Source of the DNA: Schizochytrium sp. CCTCC M209059 | Lineage: Eukaryota > Sar > Bigyra > Thraustochytrida > Thraustochytriidae | Assembly: GCA_000818945.1 (NCBI GenBank) | Contig: KN805400.1 | Location: 1 to 64,000 of the forward strand | Direction of reading: 5' to 3' | DNA: 64,000 nt | Shown here: positions 8,565 through 18,041 of the stretch, piece by piece | Layout: each line of letters starts with the position of its first letter | Numbering within the stretch: position 1 is the first letter of the stretch | The notes under the pieces: model-generated | What the model saw: only the letters and a program-made list of their open reading frames with translations | Databases searched by the model: none | What the model was told of the DNA's origin: nothing | Made by a program: the position numbers and the translations under genes

Positions 8565-9968
8565 ATGCGTCAATTTGGAGCGTGTCTTGCGCTGGCCTGG
8601 TTCTTGGTGCTCGTCAGCGAGTCACATACCGTTGCCGGAGCGCACATTGCTCGGCGGCAGCTCGCCTCGGGTCTCGTGCCCTGCACCAAGGCTACGTGTG
8701 TGCAGGAAACGAACGCTGGAAACAACGATCCATTGCTGCTGGATCTCTCGTGTGGGGATACTGGCGATACAATCGAAAAGGTACTCGACGCCGTATATGG
8801 CGTACTCGAAAGCGATGCAGCGGGGTGTCCGAGCACAAACGGAGATGAATTCGTCGACTCAGACGTAGATTTCTCAGTTGCAAATGAAAGTTGCGCCGCC
8901 GAGAGCGACGCGGTCAAGGAATTTGTTGTGGCACATTGTCTTGGAAAGGAGACATGCACTTTGAACCTCCTTGATACACCATTCAATTTTACCGGGTGCT
9001 CCGGGCAAGCACGAAGCTTTGCTGTGCACGTCCAATGCTCGACGCCCTTTGACTTCTTTCAGATCGCCATCTCTGCCGTAATTGTTCTCATTGGTGTAGG
9101 GATGGGCGCAGCGATTGAGCTGAGCGTCCTTCGCGCCGTTATCAATGAACATCGCTTCGCGCTCCTTCTCGGCGTTACGGCGCAATTTGGCTTCATGCCA
9201 CTTATTTCGTATATTTTCACGTTGGTCCTCGATGTCGACCCATATGTGGCCGTGGGCATGATCATTGTGGGGAGCTCCCCAGGTGGAGTCACCAGCAACT
9301 TGATGACGTACTGGGCCAAGGGATCGACGGCTTTGAGCATGACCATGTCAGCTTTTTCAACTGCATGCGCCCTCTTCATGATGCCTTTGCTCATCTACCT
9401 CTACGTAGACTCTGCATTGGGATTTGATGGCATTGTGCAGATTCCCTTTCTCAGCATCTTCACAACGCTTCTCCTCGTGCTCATTCCCGGTGCTTTGGGT
9501 GTCATCGTGCGCGCGAAACGACCTGTAGCGGCAGACTACTTGGAAAAGTTTGGCTCCATTCTCGGTGCGATCTTCATCGCAATTGCCCTTGTCCTCGGCG
9601 TTTTAGAGGACAGAGCCCTCTTTAGCAGTGCTTATGGGGACTTATGGATTGCTGCCTCTCTTTTGCAGCCCCTCGGCTCCCTCTTGGGCTACGCATCGGC
9701 GACGTTCACGCGACTCCCTCGACCGGAACGACGCGCAGTATGCCTCGAGGTAGGCGTCCAGAACACCACCTTGGCGATATCGGTGATTGTCTTGTCATTC
9801 TCGGATAGAACATGCACGCTCAAGAACGTGCTTCCTTATGGACTTATTGCGACCTTTATGTATCTCGTCAACAGCATCATCATCACGCTCTTTTTACGAT
9901 TTGTTGTGGCTCCGCGTGACCCTTCTCCGAGTCAAGTTCAAGTCGACGACTCCAAGCTCACGTACTGA
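8565..9968 (+). CDS. SLC10/SBF-family sodium-dependent carrier with N-terminal SUEL-type lectin-like domain
   Basis: 467 residues from the first in-frame ATG. Signal peptide about 1-25. Residues about 58-158 form a Cys-rich domain with the SUEL/rhamnose-binding-lectin pattern: LSCGDTGDTIEKVLDAVYG, then Cys-spaced segments ending in SFAVHVQC. A multi-pass SBF/NTCP-type carrier follows from about 165, with the family signatures GSSPGGVTSNLMTYW (about 236-250) and LEVGVQNTTLA (about 394-404). These place it with bile-acid/organic-anion:sodium symporters, including the SLC10A3/P3-like members that carry extracellular N-termini. The substrate cannot be read from sequence. The lectin-like ectodomain suggests binding of a sugar or glycoprotein. 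Confidence 0.88.
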   Translation: MRQFGACLALAWFLVLVSESHTVAGAHIARRQLASGLVPCTKATCVQETNAGNNDPLLLDLSCGDTGDTIEKVLDAVYGVLESDAAGCPSTNGDEFVDSDVDFSVANESCAAESDAVKEFVVAHCLGKETCTLNLLDTPFNFTGCSGQARSFAVHVQCSTPFDFFQIAISAVIVLIGVGMGAAIELSVLRAVINEHRFALLLGVTAQFGFMPLISYIFTLVLDVDPYVAVGMIIVGSSPGGVTSNLMTYWAKGSTALSMTMSAFSTACALFMMPLLIYLYVDSALGFDGIVQIPFLSIFTTLLLVLIPGALGVIVRAKRPVAADYLEKFGSILGAIFIAIALVLGVLEDRALFSSAYGDLWIAASLLQPLGSLLGYASATFTRLPRPERRAVCLEVGVQNTTLAISVIVLSFSDRTCTLKNVLPYGLIATFMYLVNSIIITLFLRFVVAPRDPSPSQVQVDDSKLTY

Positions 9969-10464
9969 CCTAGGCCTAAGACTGAAGTTCAAGCGTGTAG
10001 TAAATAAAAAAAAGTTGTAAAGCATATATAGAAAACGATCGTTTGGAGTATGATCAAATCATGCTGCTGGTGTCCGGGGATGGTCGAGACTTGCGTAGGA
10101 AGCATGATGCGATTTACAAAAGAGACTCGTCGCGTGGCCAACGAGATCTGCCAAGCAGTTGCACCTTCAACATTTGAACGGAACATATGATGACGTGCCC
10201 TTGCCTCCGCGTTATTGGTGATTTTTTCTTTCTCGTCATCGTTCCTTTCGAGGAATCGGCTTGGTGATGCATGCAGCCTGATGTATCATATGATAGCGCA
10301 AACGAAAAGGATGTGATGTCTTGGGGTTTTCCTCTCGGAGTAGTAAGTGGTCTTTGCAGCCAGGAGCCATGCTTTGCGTGGATAGAATAGATTTGGCCCC
10401 GCTCCGTAGCGCCAACATGTATGTGCACGGCTCGAAGAGAAGAGATCATGATGACCGTTTGCCT
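9969..10464. other. Convergent 3' intergenic region
   Basis: Sits between the carrier stop (+) and the PP2C stop (-). It contains a TAGGCCTA palindrome at 9971-9978 and the poly(A) signal listed separately. No ORF with protein-like composition or RNA gene is seen. Confidence 0.55.
10003..10008 (+). terminator. Candidate polyadenylation signal AATAAA
   Basis: AATAAA lies 35 bases after the carrier stop codon and is followed by an A-run. It fits a canonical eukaryotic 3'-end signal for this gene. Confidence 0.5.
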
Positions 10465-11739
10465 TCAGCGCAGCCAAATTACAATCACGGTGACGTTGTC
10501 AGCCGTGCCACGGCGGAGGGACTCCTCGACGAGGTACTTTGCAATTTTAGCCTTGCGCGTATCGAGTACCGCGCGCACCATATTAGTATCTCCCGAATAT
10601 TGGCGCATCCATTTAGTGAGGGAGCGCGAGGGTCTGCGTGTTTTCTTCTCTCCCTGACCCAAGGCGCCTACGGACCCGGTCATGACCTGCGTGACAAACT
10701 TGACGGCCTCTTGACTGGTCATGACGTCCCACAGCCCATCCGAGGCGAGAATGATAAAGCGATCCCCATCGTGGTCACGATCAAAGCGTACAACATCTGG
10801 TTCGTCCGACACATACGGCGTCTCGAGGCGGTCGCCAAAGGCGCGCGATACAGCGAGGTTGCCGTTGATGCGATATGCGCCCATGCCCTGCACTGGCTGG
10901 CGATCAGGGCCGAGATATCCGTACCAGCGCACATTCCCACCGAGATTTTCGATGCGAGATTTTTCCTCTGGGGAATTGGGCTTGTGGTCCTCCGTGAGAT
11001 CCACTGCTTCCCCATCGCGGCAGAGAACAGCGCGCGAGTCGCCGAGATTGGTCGACCATAGTTCATCGCGTCCAAGAAGCACCGTCACAGCCGTCGACCC
11101 TTGCATGTCGAACTTGTTGTTTTCCAAAATTCCACGAGAGACCTCGGCAAAGGCCTGTCGCAAGGCTGCTTCAGGCCAAGAACCAGCGTTGCCGTCCTCT
11201 GCCTCGCCTTGGTCCTTTGTTGCGCCTGAATTCCATGCCTGCAGCTTGTCGTAGAGATGTCTGCGCACATACTTGGAGACCTTGGCGCCTCCGTGGCCAT
11301 CAAAGACGCCGAAAAAGCTCTCGTCGGGCGAGATAAAGTATTCGTCCTCCATAGCGCTACGTGGGCCTCGCGACGCATAAACGGACACCGACTTGCAGAG
11401 GGGCTGTTCGGCATCCGTGTCTCCTCTCTTTGAGGGCGTTACGCTCGTGTAGCACGCCGCAGCCGCAGCGCCTCCGGCTCCCAGGATCCCAAGCCTTTGC
11501 AGGAGAAGGAGGTATCGTTCGTCGCCGAGCGGTGGTCGTCGCCTCCCGCCCGAGCTGCTCGTGTGCTGGTGATGCGAAGAAGGCGCGTCCAGTCGCGAGA
11601 CGTGCGCAAGTCTTTCGCTGCTACTGCTGTTGCTGTAGCTCTTGCCCGCGCCCTTGGCGCTGCCCGCGAGGCCGCTCGCACGCTGACGCCGTCCCAAGCG
11701 AGGGAGAAGAAGTCCCAGGCCTTCCAGACCGCGCCGCAT
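10465..11739 (-). CDS. PP2C-family (PPM) Ser/Thr protein phosphatase
   Basis: 424 residues from the first in-frame ATG. A metal-dependent phosphatase domain spans about residues 117-424. Motifs are SRGPRSAMEDEYF (about 123-135), FDGHGG with the metal-binding Asp (about 146-151), GSTAVTVLL, NLGDSRAVL, LTEDHKP, LAVSRAFGD, ILASDGLWDV (Asp about 334) and GTADNVTVIVI (Asp about 414). All expected metal-ligand Asp residues appear present. The N-terminus is Arg/Leu-rich (MRRGLEGLGLLLPRLGRRQR) and could be a mitochondrial presequence. A hydrophobic Leu/Ala stretch at about 76-97 could be a membrane segment. About 45 extra residues sit between the last two motif groups, with a basic patch TRRPSRS. The frame stays open upstream only from a GTG. 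Confidence 0.92.
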   Translation of the reverse strand: MRRGLEGLGLLLPRLGRRQRASGLAGSAKGAGKSYSNSSSSERLAHVSRLDAPSSHHQHTSSSGGRRRPPLGDERYLLLLQRLGILGAGGAAAAACYTSVTPSKRGDTDAEQPLCKSVSVYASRGPRSAMEDEYFISPDESFFGVFDGHGGAKVSKYVRRHLYDKLQAWNSGATKDQGEAEDGNAGSWPEAALRQAFAEVSRGILENNKFDMQGSTAVTVLLGRDELWSTNLGDSRAVLCRDGEAVDLTEDHKPNSPEEKSRIENLGGNVRWYGYLGPDRQPVQGMGAYRINGNLAVSRAFGDRLETPYVSDEPDVVRFDRDHDGDRFIILASDGLWDVMTSQEAVKFVTQVMTGSVGALGQGEKKTRRPSRSLTKWMRQYSGDTNMVRAVLDTRKAKIAKYLVEESLRRGTADNVTVIVIWLR

Positions 11740-12193
11740 GGTGGCAGGCAAGGCCAAGCTAGATAGATAGGCGCCCCGAGAGCGGTCCGGTTTAGCGCCG
11801 CGCCTCGACGCGGCCTTGTGCCGGTCCTGCGACGCCCCCTCGCGCCGCCCGGGAGATGCGCCGTCCCTCGCCACGCGCGCGTCGCAAGAGCTTCGGTTTT
11901 GGAATGCCTCTCCACTACTAACAACCTCGGGCTTTCTTTGGGTGGATCTTTTTTTCAGCTTGGCTCGCACCTTCTTTGACTGGGAAGACGGGAACGCGTT
12001 TTTTTTTTTTTCACATCAGGAGATCACGATGGACCAAGCCTAGTAGGCATAGAACTAGGCATAAGCCGATTTGGTCGCAGGCTAGTGCGTGGACTTCAAG
12101 CAAAGAGGAACGAAAAACGTAGTACATCATCTTCTACATAGAAAAATAACGAAACGAAGAGGAGTAGAAAGTCCCAGCTGCAGTCAGCGTTAG
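11740..12193. other. Intergenic region between two minus-strand genes
   Basis: PP2C upstream region and the 3' end of the BART-domain gene. A T-run lies at 12000-12011. A CCTAGTAGGC motif near 12039, similar to the 9-bp repeat unit at 5071, is followed by a related ACTAGGCAT. No gene supported. Confidence 0.5.
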
Positions 12194-12832
12194 CTAGCAC
12201 TTTGCCTCTGCGGTAGCGCGATCCGCATCGTCAATGATTTCTTCGAACCGCTCCGATGAGGATTCAAGGTGTTGACGCTTGGATCTCATTATGTCAACAA
12301 AACACTCAAAGTCGGCGCAGCTCAGAACGAGCTCAATAATCATTTGAGCAAGCTCACTCTGGTCTGTAGCCTTGCGCACTCGCTTGTAGAACTCGGCTTC
12401 CGAGATGCCTTCTTGTGTGCGGAAATTCTGCAAATGCTTTTCCATGATCCGCTCGTACTTTTTATGAATCTTGGTGTAGACGAGTTTGTTCTCACTATCG
12501 TCGTCAAATTCAGAGCAATAATCTGCAAAGAAGGTGTCGATATCCTCCGAAAGAGCTTGACCCCAGAATTCGATCAGCTTGGCAATGATAAGGTCGTCGC
12601 CGAAGATGCTCGACGACAAGGTCATTTGGGTCTCGTTGGCGGCAATATCGTCCCCATCTCCCGTAGCCGGTTCTGCAAATTTTGACTCGCCGCACTCGTT
12701 CTCGCCGTCGGCGTGCTTGGACTCGCTATGACTTCTCGAACCCCTGGGCTTGTCATCGACTACGTCTTCATCCGCAAACTTGCTCTCGCGCGGAGCGCCG
12801 GACTCGGCGTTGTCGGCGAACTTGGACTCCAT
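12194..12832 (-). CDS. BART-domain protein (ARL2BP/CFAP36-like) with an N-terminal ESKFAD repeat
   Basis: 212 residues with an ATG start. Residues about 80-185 match the BART fold that binds GTP-loaded ARL2/ARL3 small GTPases: an acidic FFADYCSEFDDDSENKLVYT stretch, then helices ending in LVLSCADFECFVDIM. This is close to ARL2BP and CFAP36, proteins of ciliary/flagellar and mitochondrial trafficking. The first ~60 residues are acidic and probably disordered. They carry four copies of a short motif (ESKFAD, ESKFAD, ESKHAD, ESKFAE), possibly a linear binding motif. No signal peptide or membrane segment. Confidence 0.82.
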   Translation of the reverse strand: MESKFADNAESGAPRESKFADEDVVDDKPRGSRSHSESKHADGENECGESKFAEPATGDGDDIAANETQMTLSSSIFGDDLIIAKLIEFWGQALSEDIDTFFADYCSEFDDDSENKLVYTKIHKKYERIMEKHLQNFRTQEGISEAEFYKRVRKATDQSELAQMIIELVLSCADFECFVDIMRSKRQHLESSSERFEEIIDDADRATAEAKC

Positions 12833-13537
12833 CGTCGTACGAGGACGGCAACTGCGAGGCGTGCTTCGACACTCTAGCCAAATGAGATCTGCAGCCGCAA
12901 CATTCTTCTAAGCCAGTTGCAAGACATCCCCGCGCGCACAACGTGGGACTCTCTCTCTCCTCTCGCTCCTCTCTCTCTCTGTCGCTCCCTTGAGGATCAC
13001 GAATCAATCCATGGACAGAATGGACTCCGCGCAGCAAACTACGTGATTCCGTGCACGATAAGCATCAACGGATACATTGAGTGGGGAGAAAAAAAACTAA
13101 GTCGTCTGCCTAATTTCAAGGTCCCGACTTCTCCTAGATCAACTTTGCAAAAAGGAGATAGAGCGGGAGAGAGAGAGAGGGAGAGACTCTCGGGCCAAAC
13201 GGCCACGATATTCCATTGACCCATACACCCTCCTACCTTTATCGCTGTGCTTCGACGCGAAGCGCCATTAGAATTTATCGGGCAACAAGTGGATGGCAAC
13301 AAAGCAGAGAAAGCTGGAAGGAAGCTCGAATCGCTCTGTACAATAACGCTCGCATCGTCAACAATTTTTGCCGAGGGAAAGCTTGCCATTCGCGAAAGCC
13401 CATTTTTTGCCGTTCACAAAAGCACTTTACAGTCACTTGCAGAGATTCATTTTAGCCACTCGCGAAAAACGCGTTCGTCACCAAAATTTAAAGCTATTTG
13501 AGAAAAGGAAGGCTTGAAGAGTAAACGTCGTGGCGGT
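12833..13537. promoter_or_regulatory. Shared upstream region of the BART (-) and OTU (+) genes
   Basis: About 700 bases between divergent ATG codons. It has a CT-rich tract at about 12950-12990 and a GA-rich tract at about 13158-13185, roughly complementary in composition. They could pair or act as polypurine/polypyrimidine promoter elements. No protein-like ORF. Confidence 0.5.
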
Positions 13538-14293
13538 ATGGACCACAGGCATACTATGCGTCGCGCTCAAGATGGCCACAACATTGACGATACGAGTTTC
13601 TTACAAGCCATTGAGCTTTCTCGCGAAAATGCTCGAAATTCGCTGTCGACGCATTCTCATGGGAAAGCCAAGCTTCTTCGTGCAGACAGCGCCAGACGTC
13701 ATCACAGCGTCGAAGACTATTCGCCTTCACTTGGATCACCAAGGGCGTCACTTCGGCGGTCGGACTATCATGAGTACGCGGCAAACGCGTATCAACATTC
13801 CGTGCAAATGTCAAATGGCGGATATATTCATGTTCCGAAGATGATTCGACCGCAACAGCCCAGCCGAGTGTCATCAGCGGAAAGCAGCAAATCATCTGTC
13901 TTCAATCTTCAAAGCGTAACACCTCCTCTTTCAGCCGGCGTGCGACAGTCGCATCTTCAAACGTCGTACAGGAGGTCGAGCGACACCGAATCGTACCCGT
14001 ATCAGACTGCAGATGATCACACAACTTTAATTCCTTCTTCGGGCTCGAGACGGCGTGAAAATCAGCCCCGTGCACATTCTGAACAATCGCGCTTGAATCC
14101 CCGCCAAGATCCGCGTTATTCCACGCAGAGCTCGCGATACTATGATTCAAGCCAATACCTTGCTCAGGCTCAGCGTCAGTATCGAGTTTCACCTGGAAAT
14201 CAAGCCTATTCCCAAACGACGAGAGTTCAAAATAAGTACGAGGGAGCCTTGCAAGCATCACAGCATGATTTTCATTCCTACCACCCTCAATAT

Positions 14294-14334
<41 letters not shown>

Positions 14335-15424
14335 CAACCACCACCATCAAGTCTCAAACGCCCCATACCGACGTCGCACAAGCAGCTATGAAAATGGTTT
14401 TGTTGAAGAGGAAAAGAAAGAGAACGGTGACTCCAGAGACCACGGTGCGCTAATGCGATGGAAAGATAGTGACCACGCCCTCGTCGCAGAACCTCGCTCA
14501 GATCGAATGCACACAACGCACGATGCTATTGACAGATCGGCAGCAAATAGCCATAAAGAGCCCAGGAGAAGCAGCAAACACGGCAAAGCTGTTAAGATCG
14601 AGAAGAATAGCAAGAATAGCAGGAGTAGGAGCAAGACTGAGAGCACCAGCAGCAGCAGCACCAGCACCAGCACCAGCACCAGCACCAGCAAAGCCGCCGA
14701 AAGAATGTACAAAAGTAGTTTTAACACTGGCAACATGACCGATTCTGCGGGCATATCGAGAAGTACGAGCAGTCGAATGCGAAGCGAAAGCACAGAGACC
14801 AAGAGCGATGAAGTCGTGCATGTCTCGTGCGATCGATGCGACAGCTCAGAGCATACAACTGACGCCTGCCCCTGGTTTAAAAAGGTCCGTGACAAACACC
14901 CGGATGCGCAACGCCGTAAAATGCTTTCCATGGGCGGAGACAGCGACGGCAAGGTTGTTTACCTTCAAAACGCGCGCGTCGTGACCATGCCCGGGGATGG
15001 AAATTGCCTCTTTCACTCGCTTTGTTATGGTCTTGGCGGCGTGGAAAATGCAGGAACTCTTCGGCGCAAAATTGCCGACTTCATTGCAAGAAACCCAAAG
15101 CTCCTCATTGCCGACACCCCTCTCGAGGATTGGGTCAACTGGGACAGCAACAAGAGTGTACGCGAGTACGCGCAACGAATGGCCCGATCAGGGTGGGGAG
15201 GCGGCATCGAGTGTGCCGCCTGTTCGCATCTCATGCACGTCAATGTGCACATTTACGAGCGCGAGAAAAAGGCGTCCTCTGCTTCATACTTTTCACGCTC
15301 AAGAAGCTCCCGTGCGAGTGGCGGCGGCTTTAAGCGAATTTCCTGCTTCAATCTGCCTGGTGCGACGCGCACCGTCCGCGTTCTCTATTGCGGCGGTATT
15401 CACTACAATGCTCTGGTGGTGTGA
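13538..15424 (+). CDS. OTU-family cysteine protease (deubiquitinase) with UIM-like motif and zinc knuckle
   Basis: 628 residues from the first in-frame ATG. The C-terminal OTU domain (about 475-628) has the catalytic PGDGNCLFHSL (Asp about 487, Cys about 490) and the terminal GGIHYNALVV (His about 622), so it looks active. Near the N-terminus DDTSFLQAIELSREN fits a ubiquitin-interacting motif (hydrophobic, Ala and Ser correctly spaced). A CX2CX4HX4C zinc knuckle (CDRCDSSEHTTDAC, about 432-445) precedes the OTU domain. The ~400 residues in between are disordered, with Gln, Ser, Tyr and Arg-rich sequence, a 13-Gln tract and a Ser/Thr repeat. Predicted to remove ubiquitin chains; chain preference is not readable. 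Confidence 0.9.
14294..14332 (+). repeat. (CAG)13 encoding polyglutamine in the OTU protease
   Basis: Thirteen CAG triplets, then a His-rich stretch. A second low-complexity run of ACCAGC repeats at about 14643-14690 encodes alternating Ser/Thr. Both lie in the disordered middle of the protein and are likely length-variable. Confidence 0.9.
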
Positions 15425-15574
15425 TGGGGGTGGCCTTAAAACATTGTCCGAGTCAAAAGGTCGGTCCGAGGAAAAGGATCTTTGGCCAATACTCGTGACC
15501 AGAACGCCCGACCCCGTCCGAGTTTAAGCTTCTACACGCAAAAGTAGGGACAGGTCCGCAGAGTATACGCCCGC

Positions 15575-15575
15575 C

Positions 15576-15606
<31 letters not shown>

Positions 15607-15608
15607 GC
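15575..15608. repeat. (GCAC)n tetranucleotide repeat upstream of the GST gene
   Basis: About eight tandem copies of GCAC, ending some 60 bases before the GST start codon, in its promoter or 5' leader. Confidence 0.85.
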
Positions 15609-15667
15609 GTTCTAAGCGCGGCTACTCCACGCGCTTCCAGTGCAACCACACAAGAGTTCTCCCAAAG

Positions 15668-16411
15668 ATGACAAAGCCCATTGTCTGGGGCTCGGTCATG
15701 AGCCAGCCGACGCGCGCCGTGCTGTGGACGGCGCTCCTTTCGCGGGTTGAGATCGACTTTCGCCCCATCGATACGGGCAAGGGCGACCACCTCACGCCAG
15801 AGTTTCTTAAACTCAACCCGAACAAAAAGTTCCCAGTCGTTCAGGATGGCAACTTTGTCCTCCACGAAAGCCACGCCATCATGAAGTACCTCCTGGAGAA
15901 ATATGCCCCTGCAGACGTGCGAGAGCAACTTTATCCACCATCTGATCTCGAGGCTCGTAGTCGGATTGACACCTGGCTCGATTGGAAACACAACTTTCTT
16001 CGTCCCGGAGCTTGTGGGCTCATTCGTCGCCGCGTCATGCGTCACTTGCTCCCTGATGTGAGCAAGCACTCAATGGTATGGGATCTCAAGGAAATTCCTG
16101 CCGAGCGCGAGGAACGCATTCTGTTGGACTCGCTCAAGGTGATGGATGATCAGATCGCCGCAGGCCCGTACATTGCTGGAACTGAGTCCGCTTCTCTCGC
16201 CGACATTGCCTTGTTCACGGAGATTTCCCAGCTCGACCTTCTTCCGCAAAATGTACCGCCTCCGCGCGGGTGCGACTTTTCCAAGGCCTTTCCGAACGTT
16301 CATGCCTGGTCGCAGCGACTTCGTGCACTCGAAGGGTATGAGACGACTAATTCTGGTTTCACCCGAGCTCAACCAAAGGTGGAAGCATTGCGCTCGCAAG
16401 GGAAGCTCTAA
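15668..16411 (+). CDS. Glutathione S-transferase, theta-like
   Basis: 247 residues with an ATG start. The N-terminal thioredoxin-like domain (about 4-85) has SQPTRAVLW with the theta-class catalytic Ser region, KKFPVV with the cis-Pro, and LHESHAIMKYL with the glutathione-contacting Glu-Ser. The helical C-terminal domain (about 90-230) contains SLADIALFTEI, the usual helix-capping region. Conjugates or reduces electrophiles with glutathione, probably in the cytosol, as no targeting signal is evident. Class assignment within theta-like GSTs is moderate. Confidence 0.88.
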   Translation: MTKPIVWGSVMSQPTRAVLWTALLSRVEIDFRPIDTGKGDHLTPEFLKLNPNKKFPVVQDGNFVLHESHAIMKYLLEKYAPADVREQLYPPSDLEARSRIDTWLDWKHNFLRPGACGLIRRRVMRHLLPDVSKHSMVWDLKEIPAEREERILLDSLKVMDDQIAAGPYIAGTESASLADIALFTEISQLDLLPQNVPPPRGCDFSKAFPNVHAWSQRLRALEGYETTNSGFTRAQPKVEALRSQGKL

Positions 16412-17957
16412 TACGAATTGGTCTGCATCTCTTTGCTGAGCAAGACCTGGCCCCTCCTTTCCTTTCTTTTTTTTCTTTTCTTTATATCATATTATCTTCA
16501 AGCCGCAACACAGTGACTGTAGGCCTATTTGCAATGACATTGCCTTGGTCTTAACTCTGGTCCAAGGACTCTGCTTACTGTTAGGACAATACATGAGCTA
16601 CGTTTGGTATAAAATGCACGCATGCGGGCTTGCTTGCAATTTTGGTTCACACGCACAAGTGCTCCACACAATCACAGCCTTCTTGCGCTCTTTCTTCACC
16701 CAATGCAGAAAGCGTCCTTCCGCTCGCTACCAAGCCGCCTGCCTGTCTCCACTTCTCTCCAACTCTCTCAGCCCGCACCCTGCTGCCCATTCACGCCCTC
16801 GTCGCACGCCGCTGCCAGGGCTTCGAATCCCGCCTTTCTATCCAACAATCTCGGAGGCGGCACGCGCTTCGGCCGTTAGAGAAAAAGACTGCAGCCAGTG
16901 GCACTGACAGTAAGAGCACTGCAGAGCTTGCAGTGGCTGTCTCTCTTAAGCCTTTCCTCGCAGGGCCCGATTATGCAAGCCCCCCTCACCGCGGACGACT
17001 CCTCCGTCGCCGTCGGCCTCTGTCTCCGGACCGCCGCCGATGCGATGGGCCTCGGCACGGCCATCGCCATGATCATCCAACTACAAGCACCAGCGCCAGC
17101 ACCAGCACCAGCTGCTGCAGCTGCGCAGGCGGGTCTTTCACCGTCGCAAAATGGTCCCATCCACGATGGCCGCCCTGCCCTGTCGTAATGATTGCCACGC
17201 CACCATAGAACGAGTGGGACAGCCGAAGATGGCGCTCGGAGGGCGCCGCGGAGAGCGGTGGAGCTGTTCACGCCGAGCGGCCGCGGGAGGAGGAGGGCGG
17301 CTCGCTTGTGGCGGCACGAGCGGCTGGCTGCTGGCAGTGGCATGGCCGATGTGAGTCGATGGGAGCCTCGGAAGTGGAAGGGAAAAACCTGGCCTAGACG
17401 CCACAGATCGCAGAGAGAACTAACGGACGTTCCCCAGTGTCCAAGTCCTGTAACTAATTGAACAATTATAAATAGTGGTTTGCGCTTAGCGGACTTGGAA
17501 AGTGGGACGCGTCGGTTAGGTGGGCCACGCTCGCGGCGTGGGGCGCGGATAACCGAGTGGGCGCGTGCCTCCGCAAGTGGAGAATGGGGGCGCGGCAAAT
17601 TGGGTATGGGCGGCGACAAGTGGGTAATGGGATGGGCCAGATCGCGTGCAGTGCTACACGCGCAGCCAACGGCGACGCGGACGCGGGCTAGGAAAAGCCT
17701 GACAAACAGATCCTATTGCGCTCCAGGCCGCGCGGAAGGCGCGGCGGCGGGAGAGGCGGAGTGGCGCCAGGCGTGCGCCGCGTCGCCCTCGGAGCTGAGT
17801 TGAGCTGGCTTGAGCTGGGCGGAGCTGAGCCGAGCTGCGAGCTGCGAGTAGCTGAGCGGAGCAGAACTGAGCGTGCGAGCTCGCGAGTGCGCGAGCCAAG
17901 TCACCAGTTAGCTGCTTCGCCTGCTTAGTATAACTATCTGTCTCGCTTGCCCAAAGA
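16412..17957. promoter_or_regulatory. Long intergenic region upstream of the giant gene
   Basis: 1.5 kb with no convincing gene. Visible elements are a T-rich stretch after the GST stop (about 16460-16495), a TAGGCCTA palindrome at 16520-16527, TATAAAA at about 16608, and TATAAATA at about 17468. A G-rich stretch with recurring GTGGG words lies at about 17500-17640, and a degenerate GAGCTG repeat at about 17790-17860. The two TATA-like elements are candidates for the giant gene's promoter, implying a leader of 0.5-1.3 kb. Open frames here start at GTG/TTG or have low-complexity products. Confidence 0.5.
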
Positions 17958-18041
17958 ATGAGCAAGATGACCAAGATGATGGCCGCGTGGATTGTCGCGG
18001 TCAGTGCGATTGCCGCTGCGTGCCAACTGGGCGCTTTGGCA
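17958..18041 (+). other. Predicted signal peptide of the giant protein
   Basis: Residues 1-28: short Lys-containing start, hydrophobic core AAWIVAVSAIAAA, and an ALA cleavage-like site before VEVPSAP, which is the first strand of the first FN3. Supports ER entry and a surface or secreted product, and supports the chosen ATG. Confidence 0.85.

Noticed and set aside
10465..11970. Longer PP2C reading from the GTG at 11970
   Set aside because: GTG initiation is not expected in a nuclear gene. The first in-frame ATG at 11739 keeps the whole phosphatase domain. The same reasoning was applied to the other genes whose frames begin at GTG or TTG.
16815..16840. tRNA T-arm-like GCTTCGAATCCCG
   Set aside because: The closing base pair of the loop is C-C, and no acceptor, D or anticodon arms can be folded around it.
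16876..17619. 247-codon minus-strand frame upstream of the giant gene
   Set aside because: Starts at TTG, and is Arg/Pro/Ala-rich low-complexity sequence without a domain.
17480..17803. Plus-strand frame rich in Arg/Gly before the giant gene
   Set aside because: Composition follows G-rich simple sequence, no ATG-led domain is recognised, and it fits a leader or promoter better.
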